NCBI GenBank assembly: GCA_964548535.1
Contig: CAZJRQ010000030.1
Location: 1 to 28,192, forward strand
DNA from: CAZJRQ01 sp964548535
GTDB lineage: Bacteria; Bacillota; Clostridia; Oscillospirales; Ruminococcaceae
Reading direction: 5' to 3'
Length of the DNA stretch: 28,192 nt
Within the stretch, counting starts at the first letter, position 1, and each line of letters begins with the position of its first letter. Made by a program: the position numbers and the translations under genes. A model generated the notes under the pieces. That model was not told the DNA's origin. It made no database searches and saw nothing but the letters and a program-made list of their open reading frames with translations. Shown piece by piece: positions 7,652 to 14,768 of the stretch.

Positions 7652-7888
7652 ATGTCAGTAGAACAACAGAGAATTGGTGAAAAAGATTGTTGCGTATGTG
7701 TAAACATTTTCACAGAGTGCGATAAGAAGCATGGAGGCTGGGAGCCACAGTATGGCGGACAGCAGTATGACGCAGAGGGTAGACCAGGTCCAGGACCAGG
7801 TCCAAGACCACACGATAAAAAAGAGTGCTGTGTTTGTGTAAACATCTTTGCTAAGTGCAAAAAAGATGACAGACATTACGGCTGCTAA
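7652..7888 (+). CDS. Small cysteine-rich protein with duplicated CCVCVNIF motif
   Basis: I do not recognise this 78-residue protein. It has two near-identical 16-residue units, KDCCVCVNIFTECDKK (about 11-26) and KECCVCVNIFAKCKKD (about 57-72). They are joined by a Gly/Gln/Tyr stretch and a RPGPGPGPRP linker. Each unit has four Cys in the pattern CC-x-C-x5-C, and a ninth Cys is the last residue. There is no signal peptide or membrane helix, so it is probably cytosolic unless exported by another route. The gene is real on several grounds: its own promoter (7593-7622), GAGGTG 8 nt before the ATG, and a strong terminator 17 nt after the stop. Possible roles are a metal-thiolate protein or a modified-peptide precursor, but no maturation enzyme is adjacent. 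Function unknown. Confidence 0.8.
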   Translation: MSVEQQRIGEKDCCVCVNIFTECDKKHGGWEPQYGGQQYDAEGRPGPGPGPRPHDKKECCVCVNIFAKCKKDDRHYGC

Positions 7889-7905
7889 TCAGCATTAATA
7901 TATTA

Positions 7906-7932
7906 AAGCTCCGCTTCGGCGGGGCTTTTTGT
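7906..7932 (+). terminator. Strong intrinsic terminator with UUCG loop
   Basis: AAGCTCCGC (7906-7914) pairs with GCGGGGCTT (7919-7927), with one G-U pair, around a TTCG tetraloop and into a T-run. It ends the small cysteine-rich gene as a single-gene unit. Confidence 0.92.
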
Positions 7933-8023
7933 ATTTTTAAGAAAAATTTTGATATTAGAAATAATGTTTGGATATTTACATATAATTAATGAAAACTTTA
8001 TGTTATTTGAGTTAATATTGTAT

Positions 8024-8051
8024 TTAACAAGTGATAAAATTAGTATATGAT
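8024..8051 (+). promoter_or_regulatory. Promoter of the GGDEF protein gene
   Basis: TTAACA (8024-8029) and TATGAT (8046-8051) with a 16-bp spacer, each 5 of 6 to consensus. A start near 8058 supports the ATG at 8093 over the TTG at 8063. Confidence 0.5.
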
Positions 8052-8092
8052 ATATTAATCAATTGGAAGTGGTGTGCGTTTTGGGGAAAACT

Positions 8093-9193
8093 ATGTTTTT
8101 TGAGGCTTTGCAGTCTTATTTTGCTCCTTTTTCAACTTTATTTATTTTTATAATAATATTATGTATGGATAAAATATTTTCAAAATATGTTAAGCGTTTG
8201 TTTTTGATAAAAACAGCTCTGATAGGTGTAATAATATTAGCAACATGGGCTGATAGATGTCTTAGTGTAATGTATTTAAACGGTATGGCATGGAAGTGGC
8301 GAACATTGACTACATTTTTGAATTTTTCATTGAGTCCTATTCCGCCGATGATATTAAGTATGATTTATTATAAGAATGAAAAGTTTGAAATTAAGAGAAT
8401 ATATTATTATTTAGTTATTATAAACTTTTTTCTGTGTGTTGCAAGTATATTTACTGGGTGGATATTCAGCATTTCTCCTGATAATGTTTATAAAAGAGGT
8501 CCGCTGTTTATTTTTCCGTTTTTAGTTTCGGGTTTTTATATGCTTTCTATGATTCATTTTACGATGAAGCAAAAAGATATGCCAAGCAGAAAATCAGAGG
8601 CTTTTTTTCTGATATTAATTATGATAATAACTGCGGTTGCAAGTATTCTTGAGGTTGCGTTTGTAGTTCGTTTTATGTTATGGAGTACTACAGAAATAAC
8701 TGTAATCATATATTTTTTGGTGCTGACAACTCAAGAACTTCTATATGACCCGTTAACTGGTGTGTTTAGTAAAGTTGCGTATAGTAAAAAGCTTGAGCAA
8801 ATTAGAGAAAAAGGTGGCTGCACAATTGCGATAATTGATATGAATAATTTAAAGTTGCTTAATGATACTTACGGTCATAGTGCTGGTAATCGGGCAATAC
8901 TCAATATGTCAAAATCGGTTTTAAGATCTAAAAAGCAGAGCATGCGACTTTATAGATATGCTGGTGATGAATTTGTATTAATAGATAAATTTGGAACAGC
9001 AGATAAAATGCACAGTGCACTTGATAAAGCTCAGAATTCTTGTGGCTGGGTCGACGGAGTAAAAATATCGTTCGCGTTTGGAATTGCAGAGTGTGAAAAC
9101 GGCGATGATTTAGATGAATGTTTTGCTAAAGCAGATAGGGAAATGTATAAACAAAAGAGGATTATGAAGAACGAAAACTCTAAAAATCTTTAG
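8093..9193 (+). CDS. Membrane-anchored GGDEF-domain protein (putative diguanylate cyclase)
   Basis: The 366-residue protein has about seven hydrophobic segments in its first 220 residues, forming a membrane sensor module I cannot name. A C-terminal GGDEF domain (about 220-355) follows. It shows the domain's usual landmarks: DPLTGVFSK at its start, IDMNNLKLLNDTYGHSAGN, and the active-site loop YAGDEF. The A for G change in the loop is common in active cyclases. The inhibitory RxxD site five residues upstream is absent (KQSM there). It should make cyclic di-GMP from two GTP at the membrane in response to an unknown signal. ATG 8093 follows a weak GGGGA; an in-frame TTG at 8063 lacks a ribosome site. 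Monocistronic. Confidence 0.85.
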   Translation: MFFEALQSYFAPFSTLFIFIIILCMDKIFSKYVKRLFLIKTALIGVIILATWADRCLSVMYLNGMAWKWRTLTTFLNFSLSPIPPMILSMIYYKNEKFEIKRIYYYLVIINFFLCVASIFTGWIFSISPDNVYKRGPLFIFPFLVSGFYMLSMIHFTMKQKDMPSRKSEAFFLILIMIITAVASILEVAFVVRFMLWSTTEITVIIYFLVLTTQELLYDPLTGVFSKVAYSKKLEQIREKGGCTIAIIDMNNLKLLNDTYGHSAGNRAILNMSKSVLRSKKQSMRLYRYAGDEFVLIDKFGTADKMHSALDKAQNSCGWVDGVKISFAFGIAECENGDDLDECFAKADREMYKQKRIMKNENSKNL

Positions 9194-9350
9194 TAATAGT
9201 TAGTCATGCATGGTTAGTGCAACGATTTATTAATGATATTTTTTTGTGTACAGCTGTTCTTTGTTATTTCAAAATTGATATTAAATAGAATATATAAATA
9301 TAACACAATTAAAGCAAGCTAAAAAAATCAATGCAATTTGAGGTGTTTAA

Positions 9351-10529
9351 ATGTCAATACCATTAAAAAAGATATATGATAAGATAGTTGATTCTGGTAA
9401 TGAAATAACTATCGTTGCAGGTGAAGCGGGGATACATAATCCTATAAGTTGGATGCATATGGTGGAGGGGGTAGAACTTACTCAATTAATGGTTGGCGGT
9501 GAGCTTGCATTTATGACAGGTATTGCACTCAAAAGTACGCAGGATTTTATTGAGCTTGTAAAAGCTGTATATGTCAGCAACGCGGGAGGTCTTATAGTTA
9601 ATGTTGGACCGTATATTCCTAAAATTCCGCAAAATGTAATCGATTTTTGCAACATAAAAAAATTCCCTCTTTTTATAATGCCGTGGAATGTTTATTTAGC
9701 TAATGTAATGCATCTTATCGCTAATGAAATAACCAGTTCTGAGGCTAAAAAAATGGAACTAGTGTCATCAATAAAAAATGCTATATATTTTCATGATAGA
9801 TATGATATGTATATTCCGATTTTTGAGCGCTATAATTATGATGTTGAGTGGGTTTATAGTGTTGCTGTAATAAAGGCGCAAAAGACAAATAATTTAGTGC
9901 CTGATGAAGAGATGATGAAGAGATTCCAAAGGCATATTGAGAACCTAATAATAAGTCAAGTGTCAAATTGTGTGATATTTACAATGAGAGATCAGCTGAT
10001 TTTATTGTTTGCAAATTATACTCAAAAAGAAGTGTATGGTTTTATGAATAAGCTCTCATATGATATGACGTCATTTTTGAATTGTGAAAAACTTCATACA
10101 TATATTGGAATAGGTCGAAATACCAAAAGTGCAAGATGTATTTATAAAACATATAATATAGCACAAAAGGTTGTACAGTATCAGTATAGACAAAATAAGG
10201 TGAATGATGTTTTGTCATATCAGCAAATGGGTATTTCAAAAATATTTATTTCTATGGACGACTACGAAATAATTAGTGAGTTTTATCAAGATATTCTTGA
10301 ACCGCTTGTGAACTATGATAAAACTAATAATACGGATTATGTTGAATTTCTTGAGGTGTTTTTTGAGAATAATGTGTCGGTTCAAGCAACCGCTGAAAAG
10401 CTGTTTTTGCATAGAAATTCAATTAATTATAAAGTCAAGAAGATAGAAGAAATATTAGACTGTAATCTATCTGATTTCAAAACCCGCACAGAACTGTTCA
10501 TTGCTTTAAGCATAAGGAAGCTGATTTAG
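9351..10529 (+). CDS. PucR-family transcriptional regulator
   Basis: The 392-residue protein has an N-terminal PucR ligand-type domain (about residues 8-125, including MVEGVELTQLMVGGELAFMTG and the FPLFIMPW motif). A middle region resembles the GGDEF-like/CdaR part of the family. The C-terminal helix-turn-helix (about 335-390) reads SVQATAEKLFLHRNSINYKVKKIEE, the PucR/CdaR HTH_30 signature. Family members often activate nitrogen or purine catabolic genes. It starts at ATG with GAGGTG 5 nt upstream. It lies immediately upstream of the taurine cluster in the same direction, and the palindrome at 10541-10554 in the following gap is a plausible binding site. It is therefore likely the activator of that cluster, responding to taurine or nitrogen state; this last point is inference. 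Confidence 0.88.
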   Translation: MSIPLKKIYDKIVDSGNEITIVAGEAGIHNPISWMHMVEGVELTQLMVGGELAFMTGIALKSTQDFIELVKAVYVSNAGGLIVNVGPYIPKIPQNVIDFCNIKKFPLFIMPWNVYLANVMHLIANEITSSEAKKMELVSSIKNAIYFHDRYDMYIPIFERYNYDVEWVYSVAVIKAQKTNNLVPDEEMMKRFQRHIENLIISQVSNCVIFTMRDQLILLFANYTQKEVYGFMNKLSYDMTSFLNCEKLHTYIGIGRNTKSARCIYKTYNIAQKVVQYQYRQNKVNDVLSYQQMGISKIFISMDDYEIISEFYQDILEPLVNYDKTNNTDYVEFLEVFFENNVSVQATAEKLFLHRNSINYKVKKIEEILDCNLSDFKTRTELFIALSIRKLI

Positions 10530-10531
10530 AG

Positions 10532-10567
10532 AAAGTTGTCTGTGCAATTGCACAAACAACTTTGTGC
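10532..10567. promoter_or_regulatory. Palindromic operator candidate / alternative hairpins before the taurine promoter
   Basis: A perfect 14-bp palindrome TGTGCAATTGCACA (10541-10554) is extended by AAAGTTGT (10532-10539) and ACAACTTT (10556-10563). A second, mutually exclusive inverted repeat GCACAAA (10550-10556) / TTTGTGC (10561-10567) overlaps it, giving three TTGTGC-like half-sites. The palindrome centre is about 64 nt upstream of the predicted start at 10612, a normal activator position. No U-run follows, so it is a poor terminator for the regulator gene. Confidence 0.55.
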
Positions 10568-10576
10568 TAGTAAATA

Positions 10577-10605
10577 TTGAAACACAATCTTTTTTTTGCT
10601 ATACT
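10577..10605 (+). promoter_or_regulatory. Promoter of the taurine operon
   Basis: TTGAAA (10577-10582) and TATACT (10600-10605) are 17 bp apart, with TG one base before the -10 box (extended -10). Expected start near 10611-10612, giving a leader of roughly 98 nt before the aminotransferase ATG. Confidence 0.72.
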
Positions 10606-10609
10606 AATA

Positions 10610-10677
10610 AACAAGAAAGATAAACAAATAGCGAGGCACATAAAAAACTATGCTATTTTGAAGTTTATAATCTTGTT
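10610..10677 (+). promoter_or_regulatory. Long stem-loop at the 5' end of the taurine operon mRNA
   Basis: Three collinear helices can form: AACAAGA (10610-10616) with TCTTGTT (10671-10677), ATAAAC (10620-10625) with GTTTAT (10663-10668), and AAATAGC (10626-10632) with GCTATTT (10652-10658). The apical loop is 19 nt (10633-10651). It begins at the predicted transcription start. It could stabilise the message or act as a regulatory leader; no known riboswitch class is recognised. Confidence 0.45.
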
Positions 10678-10708
10678 AAATTAGTAAATGTGAAAGAAGG
10701 ATTTTTTT

Positions 10709-12046
10709 ATGGAAAAACTAACAGGTGCACAAGTAAAAGAATATCATGAGAAATATATATTGCAGTCATGGTCAAAAGCTGGTCTGCCAACATTACCAAT
10801 TGAAAAAGCTGAGGGCATTTACTTTTGGGATTATGACGGAAATAAATATGCTGATATGTCATCACTTTTGGTATGTTCAAATCTAGGTCATGGAAATAAA
10901 GAAATTTCAGATGCAATAAAAGTACAGGCAGACAAAATGTGCTTTATGGCACCAGCGTATGCTACAGAGCAAAAATCATTGCTTGCAAAGAAGTTAGTTG
11001 AGCTTGCAGGACATGATTTTAAGAGAGTGTTTTTTACCAATGGCGGTGCAGAGTCAAACGAGAATGCAATTAAAATGGCAAGAATGGTGACAGGAAGAAG
11101 CAAGATTTTATCATGCTATCGCAGTTATCATGGAGCAACAATTGCAGCATCAAATGCTTCAGGTGATTGGAGAAGATTTGCATCAGAAATTGGCGGTGCT
11201 GGTGGATTTATTAAATTTATGAATCCGCATTTATATCAAGATGGCTATACAAGAGGAATTGATGAGGAAGAATGTACAGAGAAGTATCTTAAAGCTTTGG
11301 ATTTGCAAATAAGATACGAGGGTGAAAATAATATTGCCGCAATTATCATGGAAAGTATAGTTGGAGCAAATGGTGTAATTATTCCTCCTAAAGGATATAT
11401 GGAAGGTGTAAGAAAGCTTTGTGACAAGTATGGAATTATGATGATTTGCGATGAGGTTATGGCAGGTTTTTATCGAACAGGAAAAGCATTTGCTTGGGAG
11501 AATTTCGACATTGTTCCTGATATTATAACTTTTGCAAAGGGTGTAACAAATGCTTATGTTCAGCTAGGCGGAGTAATTGTAAATGAAAAGATTGCAAGCT
11601 ACTTTGAAGAAAATGTATTACAGTGCGGACTGACATACAGTGGTCATACTCTAGCTTGTTCAGCTGGACTTGCTTGTATCGATTATTATGCAAAACACGA
11701 CATTGAAAATCATGTAAATCAAATGGGTAAAATTCTAGCAGATTATATGGATGAAATGGTAGAAAAACATAAATGTATCGGCGAGGCAAGACATATTGGT
11801 TTGTTCTGTGCTTTTGAAATGGTTAAGGATAAAGTGAACAGAATTCCACTTGCAGAGTATCATGATGCAAACAGTGTAATGCCATCAATTATTGCAGAAC
11901 TTAAAAAGCGTGGATTTTCCACATTCGGACGTGAGAATAATATTAATATCTGTCCTCCTTTGATTATAACAAAGGAAGAGTTAGAAGAATATCTTCCAAT
12001 TTTAGATGATGTTCTAACATGGGTAGATGAAACATATTGCGATTAA
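10709..12046 (+). CDS. Class III aminotransferase, likely taurine aminotransferase
   Basis: The 445-residue PLP enzyme is of normal class III (omega-aminotransferase) length. Visible features are FFTNGGAESNENAIKMAR (PLP phosphate region), YRSYHGAT, the ICDEVMAGFYRTGKAFAWE segment with the Asp that contacts the PLP ring, and the Schiff-base Lys in TFAKGVTNAY. The reaction inferred from context is taurine plus an oxo-acid (pyruvate or 2-oxoglutarate) giving sulfoacetaldehyde plus an amino acid. Evidence for taurine is the downstream TauA-like binding protein, the dehydrogenase and the TauE-like protein; sequence alone would also allow beta-alanine or GABA. It starts at ATG with AGAAGGA upstream and is the first gene after promoter 10577-10605. 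The dehydrogenase follows 15 nt after its stop. Confidence 0.85.
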   Translation: MEKLTGAQVKEYHEKYILQSWSKAGLPTLPIEKAEGIYFWDYDGNKYADMSSLLVCSNLGHGNKEISDAIKVQADKMCFMAPAYATEQKSLLAKKLVELAGHDFKRVFFTNGGAESNENAIKMARMVTGRSKILSCYRSYHGATIAASNASGDWRRFASEIGGAGGFIKFMNPHLYQDGYTRGIDEEECTEKYLKALDLQIRYEGENNIAAIIMESIVGANGVIIPPKGYMEGVRKLCDKYGIMMICDEVMAGFYRTGKAFAWENFDIVPDIITFAKGVTNAYVQLGGVIVNEKIASYFEENVLQCGLTYSGHTLACSAGLACIDYYAKHDIENHVNQMGKILADYMDEMVEKHKCIGEARHIGLFCAFEMVKDKVNRIPLAEYHDANSVMPSIIAELKKRGFSTFGRENNINICPPLIITKEELEEYLPILDDVLTWVDETYCD

Positions 12047-12061
12047 TATTTGGAGGGACAA

Positions 12062-13186
12062 ATGAATTGGAATTATATGCAGCCTGTTAAAATCAGTTTT
12101 GGTGCAGGCGTAATAAAATCTTTACCAAACATAATAAATAATTGCGTAGGGGAATCTAATAATGGAATGCTTGTATGCAGTAAGACTTTTGTTAAGAATG
12201 GTACAGCAGATGAAATTATAAAGATGTGTGCTGGACGAATTGAGGGAGTTTTTTCGGACATTTCAGCAAACCCAGATACTTCTGAAACTGATTTATGTGC
12301 TGAGAAAATTCGTCAAAGCGGTGCGAAATTTATCGTTGCATTGGGCGGTGGCAGCGTTTTGGATTGTGCAAAGGCAGCAGCTTCAGTTGCACTTACGGAT
12401 GATTCAATAGTAAAATATCACGGTACAGGTGTGCAGCTGTCAAAAGAACATCTTCCGCTAATAGCTGTTCCAACAACTTCGGGAACAGGCTCAGAGGTTA
12501 CTTGTGTAAGCGTTTTGACTAATAGAGAAACAGGCAAAAAAGCACCGATTGCAAGTGATAATTTTTATCCTGATTATGCAGTGGTTGACCCCGAGCTTAC
12601 ATATTCAGTACCTAAGATGATTACTGCAAATACTGGTATGGACGTTCTTTGTCATGCTATTGAGGGATTTTGGAGTAAGGGACATCAGCCAATTTGTGAT
12701 GCTCTTGCAGTTCATGCCACTCAGTTGGTGTTTGAAAATCTTGAAACTATATATCAAAATCCTGAAGATAAAATTGGAAGAGAAAAGCTTTCACAAGCCT
12801 CAGTAATTGCAGGACTAGCATTCTCACTTCCAAAAACGACATCATCACACGCTTGTTCATTTCCTTTGACAAATATATATTCTATTCCGCACGGTGAGGC
12901 TTGTGCTTTGACAATTGACTATTTTGCAAGAATTAATGGAAAATCTGATGACGGAAGACTGGCTGATTTTGCAAAGAAACTTGGTTTTGATTGTGTAGAG
13001 AAAATGTCAGATAGAATATTCGAAATGAAGAAGAATATGAATATGAGAACCGATTTGAAAGAATTTAATTTGACAGATTCTCAGATAGATGATCTAGTGA
13101 AAATAAGCAGACATCCAAATTTATTAAATAATCCAGTTGAGATTACTGATGAAATGCTGTATGAAATGTATAATCATATGAAATAG
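12062..13186 (+). CDS. Iron-containing alcohol dehydrogenase, likely sulfoacetaldehyde reductase
   Basis: The 374-residue protein belongs to the metal-dependent (type III) alcohol dehydrogenase family. NAD(P)-binding GGGSVLD is at 95-101 and PTTSGTGSE at 137-145. All four metal ligands are present: Asp194 and His198 in DVLCHAIEGFW, His263 in SSHACSF, and His277 in IPHGEA. In context it would reduce sulfoacetaldehyde to isethionate with NAD(P)H, as described for such enzymes in Bilophila (SarD) and Bifidobacterium kashiwanohense (TauF). A phosphonoacetaldehyde or other aldehyde substrate is the main alternative. ATG 12062 is chosen because GGAGG lies 5 nt upstream; the TTG at 12050 overlaps the ribosome site. 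The first PII gene starts 17 nt after its stop. Confidence 0.85.
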   Translation: MNWNYMQPVKISFGAGVIKSLPNIINNCVGESNNGMLVCSKTFVKNGTADEIIKMCAGRIEGVFSDISANPDTSETDLCAEKIRQSGAKFIVALGGGSVLDCAKAAASVALTDDSIVKYHGTGVQLSKEHLPLIAVPTTSGTGSEVTCVSVLTNRETGKKAPIASDNFYPDYAVVDPELTYSVPKMITANTGMDVLCHAIEGFWSKGHQPICDALAVHATQLVFENLETIYQNPEDKIGREKLSQASVIAGLAFSLPKTTSSHACSFPLTNIYSIPHGEACALTIDYFARINGKSDDGRLADFAKKLGFDCVEKMSDRIFEMKKNMNMRTDLKEFNLTDSQIDDLVKISRHPNLLNNPVEITDEMLYEMYNHMK

Positions 13187-13203
13187 TAAAGGAGTAGTTG
13201 GAT

Positions 13204-13530
13204 ATGAAGATGATCAGAGCAATTATTCGTCCTGAAAAAGCAGATGAGGTAGCAAAATTTCTTCTTGACGCCGGATACCCTTCTATGACTAGAATGGATG
13301 TGTACGGACGTGGAAAGCAAAAAGGAATTCAAGTTGGAGGAGTATTTTATGATGAACTCCCAAAGCATATGTTTCTTATTGTAGTTGAAGATTCTGATGA
13401 GGAAAGTGTAGTTAATATAATTACAAAAGCTGCACAAACAGGAAGTGACGGAAACTACGGCGACGGTCGTATTTTTGTTACTTCAATTGAAAAGGCATTC
13501 ACAATAAGCTCTATGTCAGAAGGGTTATAA
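13204..13530 (+). CDS. PII-family regulator, NifI1-like
   Basis: The 108-residue PII (GlnB-superfamily) protein starts MKMIRAIIRPEKADEVAKFL. It has the T-loop motif YGRGKQKGIQVGGVFYDELPK, which matches the NifI1 type rather than GlnB/GlnK, and the B-loop GSDGNYGDGRIFV. PII proteins sense ATP/ADP and 2-oxoglutarate and bind target enzymes or transporters. The usual C-loop RTGE is missing: the C-terminus reads KAFTISSMSEGL, so nucleotide binding at that side may be altered. ATG 13204 has AAAGGAG 9 nt upstream; the in-frame TTG at 13198 is too close to it. It is 13 nt upstream of a NifI2-like partner, the order seen in nif operons, yet it lies inside a taurine cluster. Confidence 0.88.
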   Translation: MKMIRAIIRPEKADEVAKFLLDAGYPSMTRMDVYGRGKQKGIQVGGVFYDELPKHMFLIVVEDSDEESVVNIITKAAQTGSDGNYGDGRIFVTSIEKAFTISSMSEGL

Positions 13531-13543
13531 TTGAGGTGACAAA

Positions 13544-13879
13544 ATGATTGAAATTATTGCGATTATACGCCCAAATAAAATAGCTCAAACAAAACGAGCT
13601 TTAATTGAAATTGACTATCCAGGTTTTACTTGTCAAAGAGCAATGGGGCGTGGCAAGAAACCTGTTGACGTAGTTTTACCAGATAACTCGGTAATTAAAA
13701 CAAAGCTGTTATCAAAAAGGTTGCTTATAATAATTGTGCCAGATGAGGCTTGTGAGCAAGTGGTAAATACTATAATGAGGGTAAACTGTACTGGTCAATC
13801 TGGTGACGGAAAAATATTTGTATCAAAGGTTGAAAAATCGTACAGTGTTAGAACAGGAGAAAAACAATTTGAAAAATGA
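13544..13879 (+). CDS. PII-family regulator, NifI2-like
   Basis: The 111-residue partner PII protein begins MIEIIAIIRPNKIAQTKRAL. It has the MGRGKKPVDVV region leading into a T-loop of NifI2 character (VLPDNSVIKTKLLSKRLLIIIV), the B-loop TGQSGDGKIFV, and a complete C-loop SVRTGE. In nitrogen-fixing archaea and clostridia NifI1 and NifI2 form a mixed complex that inhibits nitrogenase and is relieved by 2-oxoglutarate. Here no nitrogenase gene is present. The T-loop looks shorter than in the NifI2 proteins I recall, which I cannot confirm without an alignment. It starts at ATG with GAGGTG 5 nt upstream. A terminator-like hairpin follows 12 nt after the stop and separates it from the transporter genes. 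Confidence 0.85.
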   Translation: MIEIIAIIRPNKIAQTKRALIEIDYPGFTCQRAMGRGKKPVDVVLPDNSVIKTKLLSKRLLIIIVPDEACEQVVNTIMRVNCTGQSGDGKIFVSKVEKSYSVRTGEKQFEK

Positions 13880-13891
13880 TGAGCAATGAGG

Positions 13892-13940
13892 CTCTTATTA
13901 GGGATAGTACATGCTATCTCTGATAAGAGTTTTAATTTTT
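13892..13940 (+). terminator. Internal terminator/attenuator between PII genes and taurine transporter
   Basis: A continuous 16-bp stem (13892-13907 with 13914-13929, two G-U pairs) has a 6-nt loop TACATG and is followed by TTTTAATTTTTTT. The transporter's ribosome site GGAGGG begins at 13942, immediately after. No separate promoter is evident before the transporter, so this hairpin probably works as a partial terminator or attenuator that lowers transporter expression relative to enzymes and PII proteins. Confidence 0.75.
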
Positions 13941-13953
13941 TGGAGGGTTTATT

Positions 13954-14730
13954 TTGAAGAAGAAAAAGATTGGGAAATATCGGTTAATTTCATTTATAAC
14001 CGTAGTATTAATTGTTGTATTGTGGTTTGTTACAACTAATAATAATATGGTTGATGAAAAGTTTGTTCCAACACCACAAAAAACTTGGAAAGCATTTCTT
14101 GAGGTTTGTCAAAATTACAAAAACTATACCTTGCTTGAGCATCTTGGTTCTAGCATGAAAAGATTGGTTGAATCTTTTGCATTAGCTTTTGTATTTGCCG
14201 TACCATTGGGATTAATAAGCGGATTCAGCAAGACGGTAAGAGCTATATTTGAGCCAGTTATTGAATTTTACAGACCACTTCCGCCTTTAGCATATTACTC
14301 ATTGCTAGTACTTGCTCTAGGTATTGGAAATGAATCTAAAATTGCACTTTTAACATTAGCTTGTTTTGCTCCCATTTATATTTCATGCGTATCAGCAGTA
14401 TCAAAAATTAAGCAGGATTACATAAATAGTGCATATACAGTTGGTGCAAACAAGGTGCAGGTTTTTATCCACGTTATTTTTCCATATTGTCTTGCTGATA
14501 TATTTGTTGGACTTAGAACAGCAGTGCGCGTTGCATATACAACATTGGTAGCCGCTGAAATGGTAGCTGCCTCAAGCGGTATTGGCTGGATGGTTTTAGA
14601 TGCTAGTAAATATTTCAGAAGTGATATTGTATTTGTAGGAATAATAATCATGGGAATAACTGGCATAATAATTGATCAAATCTTAAAATTTATTGAGCGT
14701 AAGATTGTTCCATGGAGCGGAAAAGTATAA
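13954..14730 (+). CDS. tauC: ABC transporter permease, TauC/SsuC type
   Basis: The 258-residue integral membrane protein has about six helices and a BPD_transp_1 domain. The EAA-loop region (AYTVGANKVQVFIHVIFPYCLADIFVGLR) contacts the ATPase, and RPLPPLAYYSLLVLALGIGNESK and AEMVAASSGIGWMV are typical of the nitrate/sulfonate/taurine importer family. The start is TTG, supported by GGAGGG 6 nt upstream and no better in-frame start. It is the first gene after the 13892-13940 hairpin. With the TauA-like protein and ATPase it would form a taurine importer; the specificity comes mainly from the binding protein. Confidence 0.85.
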   Translation: MKKKKIGKYRLISFITVVLIVVLWFVTTNNNMVDEKFVPTPQKTWKAFLEVCQNYKNYTLLEHLGSSMKRLVESFALAFVFAVPLGLISGFSKTVRAIFEPVIEFYRPLPPLAYYSLLVLALGIGNESKIALLTLACFAPIYISCVSAVSKIKQDYINSAYTVGANKVQVFIHVIFPYCLADIFVGLRTAVRVAYTTLVAAEMVAASSGIGWMVLDASKYFRSDIVFVGIIIMGITGIIIDQILKFIERKIVPWSGKV

Positions 14731-14768
14731 CTAAATTATATTTGTTAGAAGTGAAGGGTTGTATTAAT

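Noticed and set aside
7645..7876. Minus-strand frames opposite the small Cys-rich gene
   Set aside because: No promoter or ribosome site. The repeats seen there simply mirror the duplicated units of the real gene.
10709..13186. 2-aminoethylphosphonate degradation pair
   Set aside because: The known phosphonate aminotransferase is class V, whereas this one is class III, and the binding protein resembles TauA rather than phosphonate-binding proteins. Not fully excluded for the dehydrogenase.
13204..13879. Part of a nitrogen-fixation operon
   Set aside because: No nifH, nifD, nifK or cofactor genes flank the PII pair; the neighbours are taurine-type genes on both sides.
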